From: an uncultured Paracoccaceae bacterium
GTDB lineage: Bacteria > Pseudomonadota > Alphaproteobacteria > Rhodobacterales > Rhodobacteraceae
DNA: 64,000 bases
Direction of reading: 5' to 3'
NCBI GenBank assembly: GCA_947495795.1
Contig: CANMAI010000006.1
Coordinates: 231,208 to 295,207, forward strand
Part shown: in pieces, positions 33,072 through 42,268 of the stretch
Layout of the letters: each line of letters opens with the position of its first letter
Numbering within the stretch: position 1 is the stretch's first letter
Notes under the pieces: model-generated
What the model was told of the DNA's origin: nothing
Database searches by the model: none
Seen by the model: the letters and a program-made list of their open reading frames with translations, nothing else
Program-made: the position numbers and the translations under genes

Positions 33072-34596
33072 TCTGCTGCTCGTGATCCTGGTCACGGGGT
33101 CTGTTGCACGAGCTCAGCCTCCCGCCGAGAGTCTTTTATGGGACCTCGGCGATCCGCATCTGAACATCATTCCCCGTACGGATGAGGAAGCCGCAAGGAT
33201 CGCGGCAGTGACTGCCCTGGCCACCGACTTCAGTGCACCTCATCGATTTGAAGATAAACCTGCTGGCGCAGCAACGGTACGGGCCATGGCGAATGCCGAT
33301 GCGTTCTCCCAACCGTCAGGCAACATCAGTTTTGAAGACCAATTGGATTTCAGGGTTGGCAACGGGCTGTTTCGAAAGCTCTGGGTGTCGTCACCTTCGT
33401 CCACACTGGCCTCTGACGGTTTGGGGCCGCTTTACAATGCGCGGTCTTGCCAACGATGCCACATCAAAGACGGACGCGGCCACCCGCCCGAGACTGCAGA
33501 TGACAATGCCATTTCGATGTTCCTAAGGGTGTCGATCCCAGCCCCGCCGGAGGCCGCCATGGCCGAAATTCAAGACTACATAGCGACCCTGCCAGACCCG
33601 ACTTACGGGACACAGATGCAGGATTTTGCGGTGCAAGGCCATGCATCCGAATACCGCCTCGCCATCACGTACGAAGAAGAGACCGTTTCATTGGCTGATG
33701 GAACCGAGGTCTTGTTGCGCCATCCAACATACAATGCGGCTGACCTGGGCTACGGCCCTCTACATCCGAACGCGATGCTGTCACCCCGTATAGCCCCGCA
33801 GATGATTGGTTTGGGTCTGCTGGAAGCAATCCCAGCTGCGGATATCCTTGCGGGTGCAGACCCCAAGGACATGAACAATGATGGTATCTCAGGTCGTCCA
33901 AACGTCGTCTGGTCGGTTGAATTTGACCAACCGATGCTCGGCCGTTTTGGCCTCAAAGCGGGCAACCCCACGATCATGCAACAATCTGCGGGGGCGTTTG
34001 CGGGCGACATTGGTATCTCAAACCCATTGTTCCCAGCAGGGGCAGGTGAATGCACAACCGCCCAAGCCCTTTGCCAAGATGCCATCCATGGCGATGGCGA
34101 TGATCGCGGCACCGAGATAGATGCGGAGGGCATGAACCTGGTGACGTTCTACAGTCGCAATCTGGCCGTTCCTGCAAGGCGAGGGGCGGATGATGTGCAG
34201 GTATTGCAAGGCAAACAAGTTTTCTATGAAACAGGCTGCACGTCCTGTCACACGCCCAGCTTCGTCACCCACAGGCTTGAGGATCAGCCGGAGCAAAGCT
34301 TCCAGTTGATCTGGCCCTACACCGACATGCTCTTGCACGATATGGGGCCAGCCCTTGCCGATAATCGCCCCGAAGCCCGTGCCACAGGGCAAGAATGGCG
34401 GACCCCGCCTTTGTGGGGTATCGGGCTGACCGAGCAGGTAAGCGGCCACGCATACTTCCTTCATGATGGACGTGCGCGTTCGCTGTTGGAAGCCATACTA
34501 TGGCATGGAGGCGAAGCGCAGTCCCAGCGAGATGCCGTGGTCGAGATGACAACGGCCGACCGCGACGCCCTGATTGCATTCTTGGAGAGCCTATGA
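33058..34596 (+). CDS. Exported di-heme protein, DUF1111/DHOR type
   Basis: A 512-residue periplasmic c-type cytochrome. The signal peptide is at the N-terminus ([16 protein letters not shown]). Two haem motifs are visible: CQRCH (early, [17 protein letters not shown]) and CTSCH (late, [15 protein letters not shown]). The fold resembles di-heme peroxidases, and proteins of this type are often labelled thiol oxidoreductase. I recognise its recurrent neighbourhood with imelysin and DUF1513 proteins. ATG 33058 lies inside the end of bfr. A role in periplasmic iron redox is inferred. Confidence 0.83.
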   Translation: MKPSNLLLVILVTGSVARAQPPAESLLWDLGDPHLNIIPRTDEEAARIAAVTALATDFSAPHRFEDKPAGAATVRAMANADAFSQPSGNISFEDQLDFRVGNGLFRKLWVSSPSSTLASDGLGPLYNARSCQRCHIKDGRGHPPETADDNAISMFLRVSIPAPPEAAMAEIQDYIATLPDPTYGTQMQDFAVQGHASEYRLAITYEEETVSLADGTEVLLRHPTYNAADLGYGPLHPNAMLSPRIAPQMIGLGLLEAIPAADILAGADPKDMNNDGISGRPNVVWSVEFDQPMLGRFGLKAGNPTIMQQSAGAFAGDIGISNPLFPAGAGECTTAQALCQDAIHGDGDDRGTEIDAEGMNLVTFYSRNLAVPARRGADDVQVLQGKQVFYETGCTSCHTPSFVTHRLEDQPEQSFQLIWPYTDMLLHDMGPALADNRPEARATGQEWRTPPLWGIGLTEQVSGHAYFLHDGRARSLLEAILWHGGEAQSQRDAVVEMTTADRDALIAFLESL

Positions 34597-35603
34597 AGCA
34601 TCTATCCCTTTCTTTCGCGATCATGGTCGCTCCAATGATGTGCCTGGCCGAAACACCAAATGCCCTGATCACGGACATTGTGGATGGCCACATCCTACCC
34701 CGATTTGTGGCACTCTCAGACAGCACTCAGGCGTTGTCCGATGCTGCGCAAGCAGACTGTGACCCGACCTCTGACACCCTGCGGGCGGCCTACGGCACAG
34801 CCTTTGATGCGTGGGTCTCAGCCAGTCACCTGCGGTTCGGCCCGACAGAGACAGATGACCGTGCATTTGCATTGGCGTTCTGGCCTGACAGTCGTGGGGC
34901 CACGCCAAGGGCACTGTCCGCGTTGCTGTCAAAGCAAGACCCCATCGCAACTTCCGCCCAGGACTATGCCGAAGTGTCCATCGCCGCCCGTGGTTTCTAT
35001 GCCTTGGAATTTTTGCTCTATGACGAAGTTCTGATGGCAGCGGGTAACCCCGGCTATCATTGTCAACTGACCCAAACGATCAGCGCGGATATCGCATCGA
35101 CATCGCAGGGCATTCTGGACGACTGGCAAACGACCTATGCATTCATAATGCAAAATCCTTCACCTGATGGCGTGTACCGAAGTGACACAGAAGTCTTGCA
35201 AGAGATGTTCAAGTCTTTGTCTACAGGTCTTCAGTTCACATCCGAAACGCGACTTGGGCGGCCATTGGGCACCTTTGATCGCCCGCGCCCGACGCGGGCC
35301 GAAGTGCGCCGTTCAGGTCGTTCCTCAGCACATGTAATCCTGAGCTTGCAGTCTCTCCAAGACCTTGCCTCTCGTCTGGTGGATGACGCCTTGTCAGCAA
35401 AACTGAGCGACCAATTTGAGCGCCCACTGTCGCGGTTGTTTGACTTGGAGGATCCGACCTTTGCCAGCGTCTCTGAGCCGCAAACACGCATCAAGATAGA
35501 GATCATCCAGCAGTCTGTCGAAGCTATCCGCACTCTTGTCCGGGATGAACTCGGCCCGACACTCGGTGTGGCGGCTGGCTTCAATTCTCTGGATGGGGAT
35601 TGA
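34593..35603 (+). CDS. Second imelysin family protein, altered metal motif
   Basis: A 336-residue exported protein (signal [19 protein letters not shown]). The imelysin fold is indicated by YGTAFDAWVSASHLRFGPTE, AFWPDSRGATPRAL and the closing SVEAIRTLVRDELGPTLGVA. The usual GxHxxE reads ARGFYALEFLLYDE, so the His is a Tyr while the Glu is kept; this is the usual state in the IrpA-less sister group as far as I can judge, but the motif alone suggests a changed metal site. It overlaps the di-heme gene by four bases. Confidence 0.8.
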   Translation: MKHLSLSFAIMVAPMMCLAETPNALITDIVDGHILPRFVALSDSTQALSDAAQADCDPTSDTLRAAYGTAFDAWVSASHLRFGPTETDDRAFALAFWPDSRGATPRALSALLSKQDPIATSAQDYAEVSIAARGFYALEFLLYDEVLMAAGNPGYHCQLTQTISADIASTSQGILDDWQTTYAFIMQNPSPDGVYRSDTEVLQEMFKSLSTGLQFTSETRLGRPLGTFDRPRPTRAEVRRSGRSSAHVILSLQSLQDLASRLVDDALSAKLSDQFERPLSRLFDLEDPTFASVSEPQTRIKIEIIQQSVEAIRTLVRDELGPTLGVAAGFNSLDGD

Positions 35604-35604
35604 A

Positions 35605-36696
35605 ATGGAAGTACCGAACAAAGGACGCCGCCGATTCCTTGCGGGCCTGCTTGCGGCTGGCGTTGTTCCCCGAGCGACCTGGGCCGATGCTGGCTCTCCT
35701 GCGTTCCTGTCTGCGGCGGCGAAAGCAGATGGCAGCTTTGTTCTTTGTGGCATCGGTGAAGATCTGCAAGTCCGATTTGAACTTCCATTGCCGACACGTG
35801 GCCATGCGGCAGCCGCCCATCCAACACGACCCGAAGCCGTTGCGTTCGCGCGGCGTCCCGGCACATTCGCACTCGTCATCGACTGCGCGACGGGGCAGCA
35901 AAAAGCGGTGCTGGCCTCTCCCGAAGGGCGGCACTTCTACGGGCATGGTACGTTTTCTTCTGATGGCCAACTTCTGTTCACAACAGAGAACGATTATGAG
36001 GCGGGTCGTGGCCGCATTGGGGTCTGGGACGCCCAAAGTGGCTATAGGCGCATTGACGAGTGGGACAGTGGAGGTATTGGTCCCCACGACATCAAACGAT
36101 TACCTGGAACCGACATACTGGTCCTCGCCAACGGAGGCATTGATACGCATCCGGATACGGGCCGTACCAAGTTGAACATTCCGACAATGGCACCCAACCT
36201 AGCTTTTGTTGAAGATGGCAATATGGTCGAAATGGCAACTCTTACAGAGCAGATGCACAAGAACTCCATCCGACACCTGGCCGTTGGTCATAACAAGCAA
36301 GTGGCGTTCGGAATGCAGTGGCAGGGGGACGGACCAGCAACATCACTGGTAGGCGTTCATCGGATGGGGCAACCAGTAAAGCTCATGTCAGCCAGCACAA
36401 CCGCCATGAGGGACATGCAGGGTTATGTCGGAAGCGTCGCACTATCATCAGATGGGCAGACGATAGTGGTCACTTCACCAAGGGGTGGCCTGCTACAATA
36501 CTACAACGTGGCGTCGGGAGAACTGTCACACTCATTGGAGATACAGGATGTCTGCGGTGTTGTCGCGTTCGGGACTGGCATGATTGCCAGCTCCGGTAAT
36601 GGAGAAATGCAGCAAATAGCTTATGGGATGCCACATTTACAGAAGCTCACGGACGTACAATGGGACAACCACCTGATAGCTGTCTCTGCAAGTTAG
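35605..36696 (+). CDS. DUF1513 protein, Tat-exported beta-propeller
   Basis: A 363-residue protein with a twin-arginine signal (GRRRFLAGLLAAGVVPRATW). The body reads like a WD40-type propeller (YGHGTFSSDGQLLFTTEND, GYVGSVALSSDGQTIVVTSP) and carries the DUF1513 motifs GIGPHDIKRLPGTDILVLAN and NLAFVEDGNMVE. It is last in the imelysin/di-heme/imelysin cluster, one base after the preceding stop. Function not known; Tat export implies folding before transport. Confidence 0.84.
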   Translation: MEVPNKGRRRFLAGLLAAGVVPRATWADAGSPAFLSAAAKADGSFVLCGIGEDLQVRFELPLPTRGHAAAAHPTRPEAVAFARRPGTFALVIDCATGQQKAVLASPEGRHFYGHGTFSSDGQLLFTTENDYEAGRGRIGVWDAQSGYRRIDEWDSGGIGPHDIKRLPGTDILVLANGGIDTHPDTGRTKLNIPTMAPNLAFVEDGNMVEMATLTEQMHKNSIRHLAVGHNKQVAFGMQWQGDGPATSLVGVHRMGQPVKLMSASTTAMRDMQGYVGSVALSSDGQTIVVTSPRGGLLQYYNVASGELSHSLEIQDVCGVVAFGTGMIASSGNGEMQQIAYGMPHLQKLTDVQWDNHLIAVSAS

Positions 36697-37080
36697 ACAC
36701 TGCTGGATGAGATCGGTGCCTGACGGCAGCGCTTATTGCACCAACGTGAGTGAGGGGCGATTGGGGTTGCAGGCGCGCACCTTCCGGGGGCGGCTGGACC
36801 ACGACAGACAGGCTGATTGTCCTGTGCTTGGTCGAGGCCAATTGCTCTGCTCCCGTCGCTTGATTGTGTGAACGCAGATACGGGCGGACCAATGCTGCTC
36901 TCCGCGATCCCCGCAAGCTTGGGCTTTGGTTTTGCTTGGTCAAAAAGCAGCTAAACTCGAATGTCTCTTGTCGATGTAACAAAACCATCCCAGAACTAGG
37001 CCAACAGTGGCATGCTGGTGCGGCAAGAATATTTCTTCAATATGAGACCAACTGACACGCTCAACACCAAGGATCCTTTG
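36697..37080. other. Gap of 384 bases; right edge of the iron block
   Basis: No gene supported. Short frames on both strands do not resemble known proteins. The sequence style changes back to higher GC within it. A possible protein-like trace on the plus strand (TTDRLIVLCLVEANCSAP near 36790-36850) ends in a stop and may be a gene remnant. Confidence 0.4.
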
Positions 37081-38010
37081 ATGACGACAAGAGCCCTTAA
37101 GATTATTGGTGCACCCGTTGAGACCGGCGCGGGGCGACGGGGCTGTCAGATGGGGCCTGATGCATTGCGCACAGCCGGCCTGCAGCCAATGCTTGAGGGG
37201 ATGGGGTACACCGTCGAGGATGCTGGCAACATCGCTCAGGGCGAGGTGGTGCCTCTGGATGATCCGTTCGAGGTCCGAAATCTGGCTGAAACTGTGGCCT
37301 GGACCAAAGCGCTGGAAGCTGTTGCCTTTGATGCTTTGGAGGAAGGTGTCTTCCCCATCTTTGCGGGCGGAGATCACAGCCTGTCGCTTGGCACAATGGC
37401 CGGTGCTTCGCGGTATGCAGCACTGAAAGGACAGCCCTTCTTTTTGCTGTGGCTCGATGCACATCCTGACTTTCATCGGTTAAATACCACGGACAGCGGC
37501 AATCTTCATGGCACACCTGTTGCCTATGTCACCGGGCAGGAGAGTTTCGAAGGCTTCTTTCCTCCACCCGCAAATCCTGTACAGCTGGAAAACATATGCA
37601 TGATGGGCATTCGCTCCGTTGATGGAGCGGAACATCGATCCCTGATTGATCAAGGTGTTGAAGTGAACGATATGCGCCGCCTTGACGAGGTGGGAGTTGT
37701 TCAGCCCCTGCAGCAGTTCCTCAAACGTGTAGCCGATGAGAACGGGTTTCTCCATATATCGCTTGATGTGGACTTTCTGGAACCATCCATCGCCCCGGCC
37801 GTTGGCACCACCGTTCCTGGCGGTGCTACATTCCGGGAGGCGCATCTGATCTTGGAGATCGTCCATGAATCGGGGCTCGCGCGCTCTTTGGATATCGTGG
37901 AACTGAACCCGTTTCTGGACCATGGCGGGATGACGGCCACACTGATGGTCGACCTTTGTGCAAGTCTGATGGGTAAAACAGTCATGGACCGGCCAACACG
38001 GAGTTTTTGA
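37081..38010 (+). CDS. rocF: Arginase
   Basis: A 309-residue enzyme hydrolysing arginine to ornithine and urea. Mn2+ ligands are in GGDHSLS, WLDAHPDFH and LDVDFLEPS, with substrate-region motifs NLHGTPVAY and GTTVPGGATFREAHL. ATG 37081 is supported by AAGGAT upstream; the frame from 37012 adds an unrelated leader. It is followed after two bases by ornithine cyclodeaminase, giving arginine to proline in two steps. Confidence 0.92.
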   Translation: MTTRALKIIGAPVETGAGRRGCQMGPDALRTAGLQPMLEGMGYTVEDAGNIAQGEVVPLDDPFEVRNLAETVAWTKALEAVAFDALEEGVFPIFAGGDHSLSLGTMAGASRYAALKGQPFFLLWLDAHPDFHRLNTTDSGNLHGTPVAYVTGQESFEGFFPPPANPVQLENICMMGIRSVDGAEHRSLIDQGVEVNDMRRLDEVGVVQPLQQFLKRVADENGFLHISLDVDFLEPSIAPAVGTTVPGGATFREAHLILEIVHESGLARSLDIVELNPFLDHGGMTATLMVDLCASLMGKTVMDRPTRSF

Positions 38011-38012
38011 GT

Positions 38013-39074
38013 ATGCCGAGCAAGCTGAACACGGTTCCTTTTGTCAGTGTAGAAAACATGATGCGGCTGGTGCTGGATATCGGCGTGGAGAACGCGATGG
38101 CCGAGATTGCGGACTACATAGAGGATGACTTCCGCCGCTGGCCTCTTTTCGACAAAACGCCCCGCCTGGCGGCGCATTCGGCGGAAGGGGTGATCGAGCT
38201 GATGCCGACCTCCGACGGCATTGACTACGGTTTCAAATACGTGAACGGGCATCCAAAGAACATGAAAGAGGGTTTGCAGACCGTTACCGCCTTTGGCCTT
38301 CTGGCTTCTGTAGATACAGGCTATCCGGTTTTGCTCACCGAGATGACCGTTCTGACTGCGCTGCGTACGGCCGCCATGTCTGCCATTGCCACGAAATACC
38401 TCGCCCCCGAGAACGCCAGCACCATGGCCATGATCGGGAATGGTGCTCAATCGGAGTTTCAAGCCCTTGCTCTGAAACATATCTGCGGCGTGAAGGAGGT
38501 CCGGCTTTATGACATAGACCCGGCCGCAACGCAGAAATGTGCAGATAATCTGGCGGCCAGCGGCCTGACGCTTGTGAAATGTAAAAGTGCCGAGGAGGCG
38601 ATCAAGGGTGCGCAGATCATTACGACCTGCACGGCCGACAAGCAGTATGCCACCATTCTCACCGACAATCTCGTTGGTGCAGGTGTGCATATCAATGCCA
38701 TTGGTGGTGATTGCCCCGGCAAGACGGAGCTTCACAAGGATATCCTGCTACGCTCTGATATCTTCGTTGAGTATCCCCCGCAAACCCGGATTGAGGGGGA
38801 TATCCAGCAATTGTCTGCCGATCATCCGGTAACGGAGATATGGCAGGTTCTGACAGGGGAGGCCGCAGGCCGCAAAGGGGCGATGGACATTACTCTATTT
38901 GACGGTGTTGGTTTCGCGATTGAAGACTTTTCGGCATTGAGGTGGCTGCGGGATCGCCTGAAGGACAGACCCCGATATGTCCTTCTGGATATGATCGCCG
39001 ACCCTGACGACCCACGAGACCTCTTTGGAATGCTCCAGCGGGAAAGGGGGCGAATGAGCCGGCTGAGTCCTTAA
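38013..39074 (+). CDS. ocd: Ornithine cyclodeaminase
   Basis: A 353-residue NAD+-dependent enzyme converting ornithine to proline and ammonia. Visible motifs: GFKYVNGHPKNMKEGLQTV, TEMTVLTALRTAAMSAIATK, the Rossmann MAMIGNGAQSEFQALAL and the catalytic-site region NAIGGDCPGKTELHKDIL. The length is typical. It lies two bases after arginase, in one operon. GC and codon use match the host, unlike the iron block just upstream. Confidence 0.92.
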   Translation: MPSKLNTVPFVSVENMMRLVLDIGVENAMAEIADYIEDDFRRWPLFDKTPRLAAHSAEGVIELMPTSDGIDYGFKYVNGHPKNMKEGLQTVTAFGLLASVDTGYPVLLTEMTVLTALRTAAMSAIATKYLAPENASTMAMIGNGAQSEFQALALKHICGVKEVRLYDIDPAATQKCADNLAASGLTLVKCKSAEEAIKGAQIITTCTADKQYATILTDNLVGAGVHINAIGGDCPGKTELHKDILLRSDIFVEYPPQTRIEGDIQQLSADHPVTEIWQVLTGEAAGRKGAMDITLFDGVGFAIEDFSALRWLRDRLKDRPRYVLLDMIADPDDPRDLFGMLQRERGRMSRLSP

Positions 39075-39443
39075 AGGGCATAGAGGATTTAATCCTATAC
39101 CTTATTGACTTTGGAGAGCCGGTCCTTTTCCGCTGTAGTGACAAATTGCTTCATATCGGTCAGGTGGCGCCAGTTTTTTCCTTTTGATTGAAGAGCGCTC
39201 AAACCACGCGCCATCAGCGTTGCCAGCCCGACAAAAGTGACCGTCTGTTCCAGAATTGAAGACGTGGTCAATACTCTCTTCTATCAGGGCGGGTTGCCTG
39301 ACTGCCAAAGACGATCCAGCATCTATCCTTGCTGTTGATAGTTGCAGAATTCTGTGCTTGAGGCAAAGATCACGACACCCTTCTGGGTGAACCGAAAAGC
39401 ATTTGGAACCAATGTCCGCCCTGCTCTCTTTCTGAAGCATCGT
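39075..39443. other. Gap of 369 bases without a supported gene
   Basis: A 112-codon frame on the minus strand (39102-39440) has no recognisable domain and no convincing ribosome site. No palindrome or repeat is seen. Possibly a decayed gene. Confidence 0.4.
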
Positions 39444-39653
39444 CTAGCGTGAGGGTGTGGATCGCATGACGTTGCCGTGCCAGTCTTCGTGAATTGTAGG
39501 GCTCGCGGATTGAAGCGTTTGGTCTGTGACGCCCGGGTTTCGCGGGATGCTGGCTGCGGCGTATCCGAGCGCAAAGGCCGCGATGATAAGGCTTGCGTTG
39601 CGCAGTCTGTGCTGGTGCGCCGAATGGTGGATCAGGGCTGTATCAGAAGTCAT
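39444..39653 (-). CDS. Small single-helix membrane protein
   Basis: A 69-residue protein. A hydrophobic segment (LIIAAFALGYAAASI, about residues 22-36) follows a His-rich start (IHHSAHQHRLRN) and precedes a polar tail (HEDWHGNVMRSTPSR). CGGAG lies seven bases before the ATG at 39653. It may be a membrane anchor or a small periplasmic His protein. Family unknown. Confidence 0.5.
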   Translation of the reverse strand: MTSDTALIHHSAHQHRLRNASLIIAAFALGYAAASIPRNPGVTDQTLQSASPTIHEDWHGNVMRSTPSR

Positions 39654-39768
39654 GAGAAGCTCCGTTCTGCTGTTGTACTCCTTCGCTGAATATAAGGGTT
39701 AGCGACATATAATGAAAATGAATGATTGAGTTATATTTTATCAAATTTCGTTATGTATGCAGGAGGCG

Positions 39769-41265
39769 TCACAGCTTTTCGGCGAAGGCCTCCAGCAATC
39801 TATGCTTCAGGATTTTTCCGGTAGGGGCGGCGGGCAGGGCGGTCGCTATGATGATCTGGCTTGGGCGTTTGTAACCGGTGAGCCGCTCAATTAAGAAGGA
39901 TAAAAGCTCACCCTCGGTGATCGTCTCGGGGTTCGCGACCTGCACGAAGGCGAGTACCTCCTCATCCCCGTTTGTCTTGCGCCCGATAACGGCCGATTGG
40001 ATGACGAGAGGATGATCGTTAAGCGCTGCCTCCACTTCTGGCGGGAAGACATTGAAGCCGCCACGGATAATAAGCTCCTTCGCGCGGCCGACAATGTGAA
40101 TGCGGCCCTCCGCGTCCATGCGGCCGAGATCGCCGGTACAGAGCCAGCCATCCGATGTGAATACCCGGGCCGTTTCCTCCGGATTGCGAAAGTAGCCTTT
40201 CATTACATGAGGGCCTTTGGTGTGAATCTCTCCTATGCCACTGCAGGCGATACCTTCTTCTACCCGAACAGAAACGCCGGGGAGCGGCCTTCCAACGGAG
40301 ATGTCCGGGTCTCCGATCTCGTTGGCGGTTGTGGCGATGCCTGCTGTCGTTTCGGTCATGCCGTAGCCGTTCTGGAGGGGGATGCCGTAGAAAGCTTCTG
40401 CCTTGCGCTTCCAGACGGGATCAAGTGGCGCTGCTCCGGACGAGACGTAGCGAAGCGCCTTGGTTTGGAGCGTCTCGAAGCCCTTGGACCGCGTGTACTC
40501 CATGAGAAGGGCATGCATCTGGGGAACTGCGGGTAGTATCGTGGCACCCTCCTCAAGGGCCTGGTAGAGCCTCTCGGCAGAAAAGCGTAGCTCCAGCCTT
40601 ATGGTCGCGCCCGCGTAGGTGGCGGCCATGACCATGGAGGCGAGACCGAATACGTGAGTGATCGGGAGAACGCCGTAAACGCTATCCTCAGGGCCGATTG
40701 TGCGGACCTTGGCGGATGTTTTGCCTGCGAAACGGAGATTGGAGTGCGTGAGCATCACGCCTTTAGGCTCTCCGGTGGTGCCTGTTGTATAGAGCATCAC
40801 GGCAACATCTGGTTCACCCGCAGGATTGGACGGATGAGGCGTGATTATTGTGACGGTTCCGAAGGGGCCGGTGAGAGGTGCTGCTCTCAACCCTCTGGCA
40901 TGTGCTGCGGCATCTGGTGACGCATCACTCATCAGCACAACGACCCGTGGTTCTGCGTGCGCGATGATCCTGTCCAACTCTCCGCGTACATGGCGCGCAT
41001 TGACGGGCACAGCCCATGCGCCCAAGCGGGACGCGCCGAAAAGGAATGCAATGGCCGTGGAACAGTTTTCCGTAACCAGGAGAACGCGGTCTCCTGAAGC
41101 GACCCCGTGGGCTTTAAGGGTTTCGGCTGCGGCTTGCGACGCGTTGTGAAGATCGGCATATGTCCAGCTTACGCCGCTGGCATCAATGATTGCGCGCGCT
41201 TCCGGCCGGTTTGCGGCATGGATGTCGGGGTAGGCGTGAATGCTTTCCGTCACAACATCACCCAT
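39769..41265 (-). CDS. Acyl-CoA synthetase (AMP-forming)
   Basis: A 498-residue adenylate-forming enzyme. Key motifs: YTTGTTGEPKGVMLTH (about residues 158-173), NGYGMTETTAGIA, WLCTGDLGRMDAEGRI and the C-terminal lysine region PTGKILKHRL. It activates a carboxylic acid as acyl-AMP and then acyl-CoA. It is last in the operon 39769-51567 and overlaps the preceding gene by eight bases. ATG 41265 is used because the frame to 41499 lies within that gene. Substrate not deducible; the operon imports it through a TRAP system. Confidence 0.88.
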   Translation of the reverse strand: MGDVVTESIHAYPDIHAANRPEARAIIDASGVSWTYADLHNASQAAAETLKAHGVASGDRVLLVTENCSTAIAFLFGASRLGAWAVPVNARHVRGELDRIIAHAEPRVVVLMSDASPDAAAHARGLRAAPLTGPFGTVTIITPHPSNPAGEPDVAVMLYTTGTTGEPKGVMLTHSNLRFAGKTSAKVRTIGPEDSVYGVLPITHVFGLASMVMAATYAGATIRLELRFSAERLYQALEEGATILPAVPQMHALLMEYTRSKGFETLQTKALRYVSSGAAPLDPVWKRKAEAFYGIPLQNGYGMTETTAGIATTANEIGDPDISVGRPLPGVSVRVEEGIACSGIGEIHTKGPHVMKGYFRNPEETARVFTSDGWLCTGDLGRMDAEGRIHIVGRAKELIIRGGFNVFPPEVEAALNDHPLVIQSAVIGRKTNGDEEVLAFVQVANPETITEGELLSFLIERLTGYKRPSQIIIATALPAAPTGKILKHRLLEAFAEKL

Positions 41266-42268
41266 CGCCGAGCATGGTGCCGAGAATACGGTTCCGGGCC
41301 TCTCTGGCCTCGGCCTCCATCCGATGAATGATCGCAACCATGGGTTCCACTTTGTCCGTAAGGCCAAGAGCGTGCCCTGCGGAAAGCATGCCTTTGGAGA
41401 CATCACCCGTGCGATAAGCTTCGCGCCCGATTTTACCGGAGACAAGCGGCAGCAATTCCTCGATGCCAATATTGGGATCTGCGGCCTCGAGTTCTGCAAC
41501 TTTCGCAGTGGTGTCGTTTGCTAGAGTGCGGATGGTGTTTCGAACCGTATGCATGGTGAGCGCTGTATCTTTTTCAGAGGCTGCGACAAGTGCCTCCTTA
41601 TAACGGATATGGGCATTCACCTCCTTCGCAACGAGGAGGCGTGTACCCATAACAACGCCTGCCGCTCCCATAGCAAGTGCGCTGATGAGTTGCGCGCCGT
41701 GGCCCACCCCGCCGCCGATGAGAAACGGAATGGAGAGGCGCCGTTCTGCGAGCGCTCCGTTCACAAAACTGCCGATAAGATCGAGGCCGGGGTGTCCGCC
41801 GCACTCCGCACCAACAATGGAGACCATATCAACGCCGAGCCGCTCCGCCTTCTCGGCAAATCGAACGCTCGGAACCTTATGGATGACAAACAGATCAAGT
41901 TTCTTGAGGAGGGGCATGTAGGGTTCCGGATTGCGGCCCGAAGTCTCCACAACGCTCACGCCCTCACCGGCGATTATGCGAAAGATCTCCTCCGTTTTTT
42001 CACCCGGCACCAGTTTGGGAAGCATAGAGACGTTGACGCCAAAGGGCAGGGTGCCGCAGTGGGCGCGGGCCTTTGCAATTTCCGCTCTGAGGTCTGCCGG
42101 TTCCGGGAAGCTGGCGGCTGTGATGAAGCCGAGGATGCCAGCTTTCGCTGCCGCTATTGCATATTCGGCATCGCCCAACCACATGAGCCCGCCTGCAAGG
42201 ATCGGGGCTTGAAGGCCGAAACGCTCTGTGAGCGGAGTTTGGAAAAGGGCTCTTGCGTGATGTGTCAT
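41258..42268 (-). CDS. Nitronate monooxygenase family flavoprotein
   Basis: A 336-residue FMN TIM-barrel protein. Motifs: APILAGGLMWLGDAEYAIAA at the start, VGAECGGHPG with the phosphate-site pattern, IPFLIGGGVGHGAQLISALA and GTRLLVAKEVNAH. Members oxidise alkyl nitronates or, in the FabK branch, reduce enoyl thioesters. In the middle of a beta-oxidation operon a role on an acyl-CoA intermediate is as likely as nitronate detoxification. It overlaps both neighbours (4 and 8 bases). Confidence 0.85.
   Translation of the reverse strand: MTHHARALFQTPLTERFGLQAPILAGGLMWLGDAEYAIAAAKAGILGFITAASFPEPADLRAEIAKARAHCGTLPFGVNVSMLPKLVPGEKTEEIFRIIAGEGVSVVETSGRNPEPYMPLLKKLDLFVIHKVPSVRFAEKAERLGVDMVSIVGAECGGHPGLDLIGSFVNGALAERRLSIPFLIGGGVGHGAQLISALAMGAAGVVMGTRLLVAKEVNAHIRYKEALVAASEKDTALTMHTVRNTIRTLANDTTAKVAELEAADPNIGIEELLPLVSGKIGREAYRTGDVSKGMLSAGHALGLTDKVEPMVAIIHRMEAEAREARNRILGTMLGDG

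Noticed and set aside
33464..33500. A C-rich CACCCGCCCG stretch in the di-heme gene similar to the hairpin loop
   Set aside because: It lacks two C-triplets, has no inverted arms and is explained by the codons around the first haem motif.
26921..37080. Attachment-site duplication at the two ends of the iron block
   Set aside because: No second copy of the tRNA-Tyr 3' end was seen and no integrase gene is present.
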